The position numbers and the translations under genes were made by a program. Positions 4,671-6,200 of a DNA stretch of 6,200 nucleotides are shown here, piece after piece. The stretch's first letter is position 1, and each line of letters begins with the position of its first letter. The stretch comes from Coriobacteriia bacterium (GTDB taxonomy: Bacteria > Actinomycetota > Coriobacteriia > Anaerosomatales > PALSA-660): assembly GCA_003133285.1 (NCBI GenBank), contig PKWR01000197.1, forward strand, positions 379 through 6,578. The letters run 5' to 3'. The notes under the pieces are model-generated. The model was given only the letters and a program-made list of their open reading frames with translations. It had not been told where the DNA came from and searched no databases.

Positions 4671-6200
4671 GTGCTCAACGCGATCGTGTTCGTGTGCGGC
4701 GCCGCGCTGATGGCGCTCGAGATGGTCGCCGCGCGCGTCCTGGCGCCCGCTTTGGGCAACTCCATCTTCGTGTGGGGCAGCGTCATCTCCTCGGTGATGG
4801 TCGCCCTGAGCCTCGGCTACTGGCTGGGTGGGCACCTCGCTGACCGTTTCGGCGCCTCCAAGACGCTTGCGCCGGTGATCGCCGCCGGCGGACTGCTCAC
4901 GTGCCTCGCCCCCGCCGTCGCGAGCGTCGCTCTGCCGTGGGCCGCTGGTCTGGGGCCGCGCGCCGGCTCGCTCGCAGCGTCGGGGCTCATCTTCTTCGCC
5001 CCTTCGCTGTTCATGGCGATGGTCACTCCGCTGGGTCTGCGGCTCGCCGCCTCCAAGGGCATGGCGCACATCGGACGCGCATCCGGGTCGCTGTCGTCGA
5101 TCTCGACGGCCGGCAGCATCGTCGGCACGCTCGCGACGTCGTTCTGGCTCATCCCGCTGCTGTCGCTCGAGCCCCTGGTGGTCGCGATCGGCTTCACGCT
5201 CCTCGCCGCCGCGTTCGCCGCGATGCTGCTGCCGTTGCTGTACGCGCCGCACTCGCAGCCCGAGGACGCCTCGGCGGGCCGTCTGCGCACGGCCGCGAAC
5301 ATCGACCGCTTCTCGACGGCCGTGACCGTCGCGCTCGTCGTGGCCGGCCTGTCGGTCGGCGGCTGGGTGCTGTGGAAGATCGCGCCCGCGCCGGCGGTCA
5401 ACGCCTTCGGGGAGACGGTGCTGTTCCGGCAGGACACCCAGTACCACCGCATCACCGTCACCCAGAGCGGCACGATCCGCAATCTCCGCTTCGACGCCAC
5501 CAGACAATCGGCGATCGACATGTCCGACGGGCTGACCAGCGGGGTCCGCTACCCCGACTACATGCAGCTCTCGCTGGCGCTGAAGCCCGACGCGATGCGC
5601 GTGCTCGTACTCGGCCTCGGCGGCGGCGCCATCACCAAGCGCTTCGAGCACGACTACCCGCAGATGACCGTCGACAGCGTCGAGATCGACCCGGCCGTTG
5701 TCGACGTCGCGAAGAAGTACTTCGGGCTGCCCGTCGATGCGCGCTCCCGCGTCCACGCTCAGGACGCCCGCCGCTTCGTCCAGACCGCGACCGGCACCTG
5801 GGACATCGTCGTCATGGACGCCTACTACGCCGACGCGCTGCCCTTCCACCTCACGACGCAGGAGTTCTTCCGAGAGACCAAGGCGCGCATGGCCCCCGAC
5901 GGCGTGGTGGCCTACAACGTGATCAGCGCGCTCGAGGGCGACAGGAGCAAGCTCTTCCGCAGCCTCTACAAGACGGCGGGCTCGGTGTGGACGCACCTTT
6001 GGGTGTTCCGCGTGAACGTCGGTCAGGGCGACGACCCGACCCAGCGTCAGAACCTCATCGTTCTGGCCACCGATTCGGATGTGACGGGCCCGGATCTGCT
6101 CGCCCGCGTACGTGCGCGTGTGGACGGCCGCGTACAGGTGGCGGGGTTCGCGGAGATGGCGAACGACCTCTACACGACAGGGGTCGACACCTCGGACGTG
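4671..6200 (+). CDS. Membrane-fused spermidine-synthase-like methyltransferase-fold protein, 3' end missing
   Basis: An open frame of 510 codons that reaches the right edge without a stop. The N-terminal part has about seven hydrophobic segments (roughly 1-24, 34-55, 66-88, 100-122, 146-168, 172-195, 217-235), starting with ALEMVAARVLAPALGNSIFV (15-34), typical of the 'fused MFS/spermidine synthase' family. The C-terminal part is a Rossmann SAM-binding domain: RFDATRQSAIDMSDG, VLVLGLGGGA (311-320), VEIDPAVV (337-344, D340), QDARRF (364-369), and DIVVMDAYYADALPFHLTT (378-396). True aminopropyltransferases have D-x-x-D in that last motif; here the acids are D383 and D388, so polyamine synthesis is doubtful and the real reaction is unknown. 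The GTG at 4671 has GGGGG five bases upstream and lies 19 bases after the acyltransferase gene. No frameshift was seen; the truncation is only the window edge. Confidence 0.88.
   Translation, partial: MLNAIVFVCGAALMALEMVAARVLAPALGNSIFVWGSVISSVMVALSLGYWLGGHLADRFGASKTLAPVIAAGGLLTCLAPAVASVALPWAAGLGPRAGSLAASGLIFFAPSLFMAMVTPLGLRLAASKGMAHIGRASGSLSSISTAGSIVGTLATSFWLIPLLSLEPLVVAIGFTLLAAAFAAMLLPLLYAPHSQPEDASAGRLRTAANIDRFSTAVTVALVVAGLSVGGWVLWKIAPAPAVNAFGETVLFRQDTQYHRITVTQSGTIRNLRFDATRQSAIDMSDGLTSGVRYPDYMQLSLALKPDAMRVLVLGLGGGAITKRFEHDYPQMTVDSVEIDPAVVDVAKKYFGLPVDARSRVHAQDARRFVQTATGTWDIVVMDAYYADALPFHLTTQEFFRETKARMAPDGVVAYNVISALEGDRSKLFRSLYKTAGSVWTHLWVFRVNVGQGDDPTQRQNLIVLATDSDVTGPDLLARVRARVDGRVQVAGFAEMANDLYTTGVDTSDV

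Noticed and set aside
2771..4786. A 671-codon open frame on the minus strand
   Set aside because: It runs antisense to the acyltransferase gene and through the end of acr3, the redoxin gene and the small gene. Its translation is low-complexity, rich in Arg, His, Glu and Val, with no domain. Long antisense frames are expected in GC-rich DNA.
4440..5996. A 518-codon open frame on the minus strand
   Set aside because: It is antisense to the spermidine-synthase-like gene. Its product is a compositionally biased Arg/Glu/Gly string without recognisable motifs, while the plus strand shows clear membrane and SAM-binding motifs.

Overview
The window is GC-rich throughout. Its tightly packed genes mostly start with GTG (five of eight), and the flavoredoxin-type and mycoredoxin-like proteins fit a high-GC Gram-positive bacterium, most likely an actinobacterial lineage, possibly an anaerobic one such as Coriobacteriia. 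This placement rests on protein style and composition only, with no marker gene.

Positions 1-3364 look like an arsenic-responsive resistance locus. At the left edge, on the minus strand, lies the 5' part of an ArsR-family repressor gene with a Cys-x-Cys metalloid-binding motif. It overlaps the end of a flavoredoxin-type flavin reductase gene by 4 bases (GTGA). An 86-bp divergent promoter region follows, with a perfect 8-bp inverted repeat (TAGTTCGA / TCGAACTA, 6-bp spacer) lying over promoter elements that face both ways. Rightward from it run a calcineurin-like metallophosphoesterase gene and then acr3, the arsenite efflux permease. Convergent with acr3, and abutting it with no spare base, is a small glutaredoxin/mycoredoxin-like gene. 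A 52-residue Cys-rich protein is divergent from that. Acr3 exports As(III), ArsR should sense it, and the redox proteins could supply electrons or thiol chemistry. The phosphoesterase and the 52-residue protein are the parts without a clear role. No arsenate reductase (arsC) is visible; it may lie left of the window.

Positions 3485-6200 hold an apparently separate two-gene plus-strand operon: a 388-residue GNAT-type acyltransferase-like protein, then after 19 bases a membrane-anchored spermidine-synthase-like protein (seven predicted membrane segments plus a SAM-binding domain) that runs off the right edge.

No tRNA, rRNA, CRISPR array, insertion sequence or clear rho-independent terminator was seen. 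No gene-free stretch exceeds about 120 bases.
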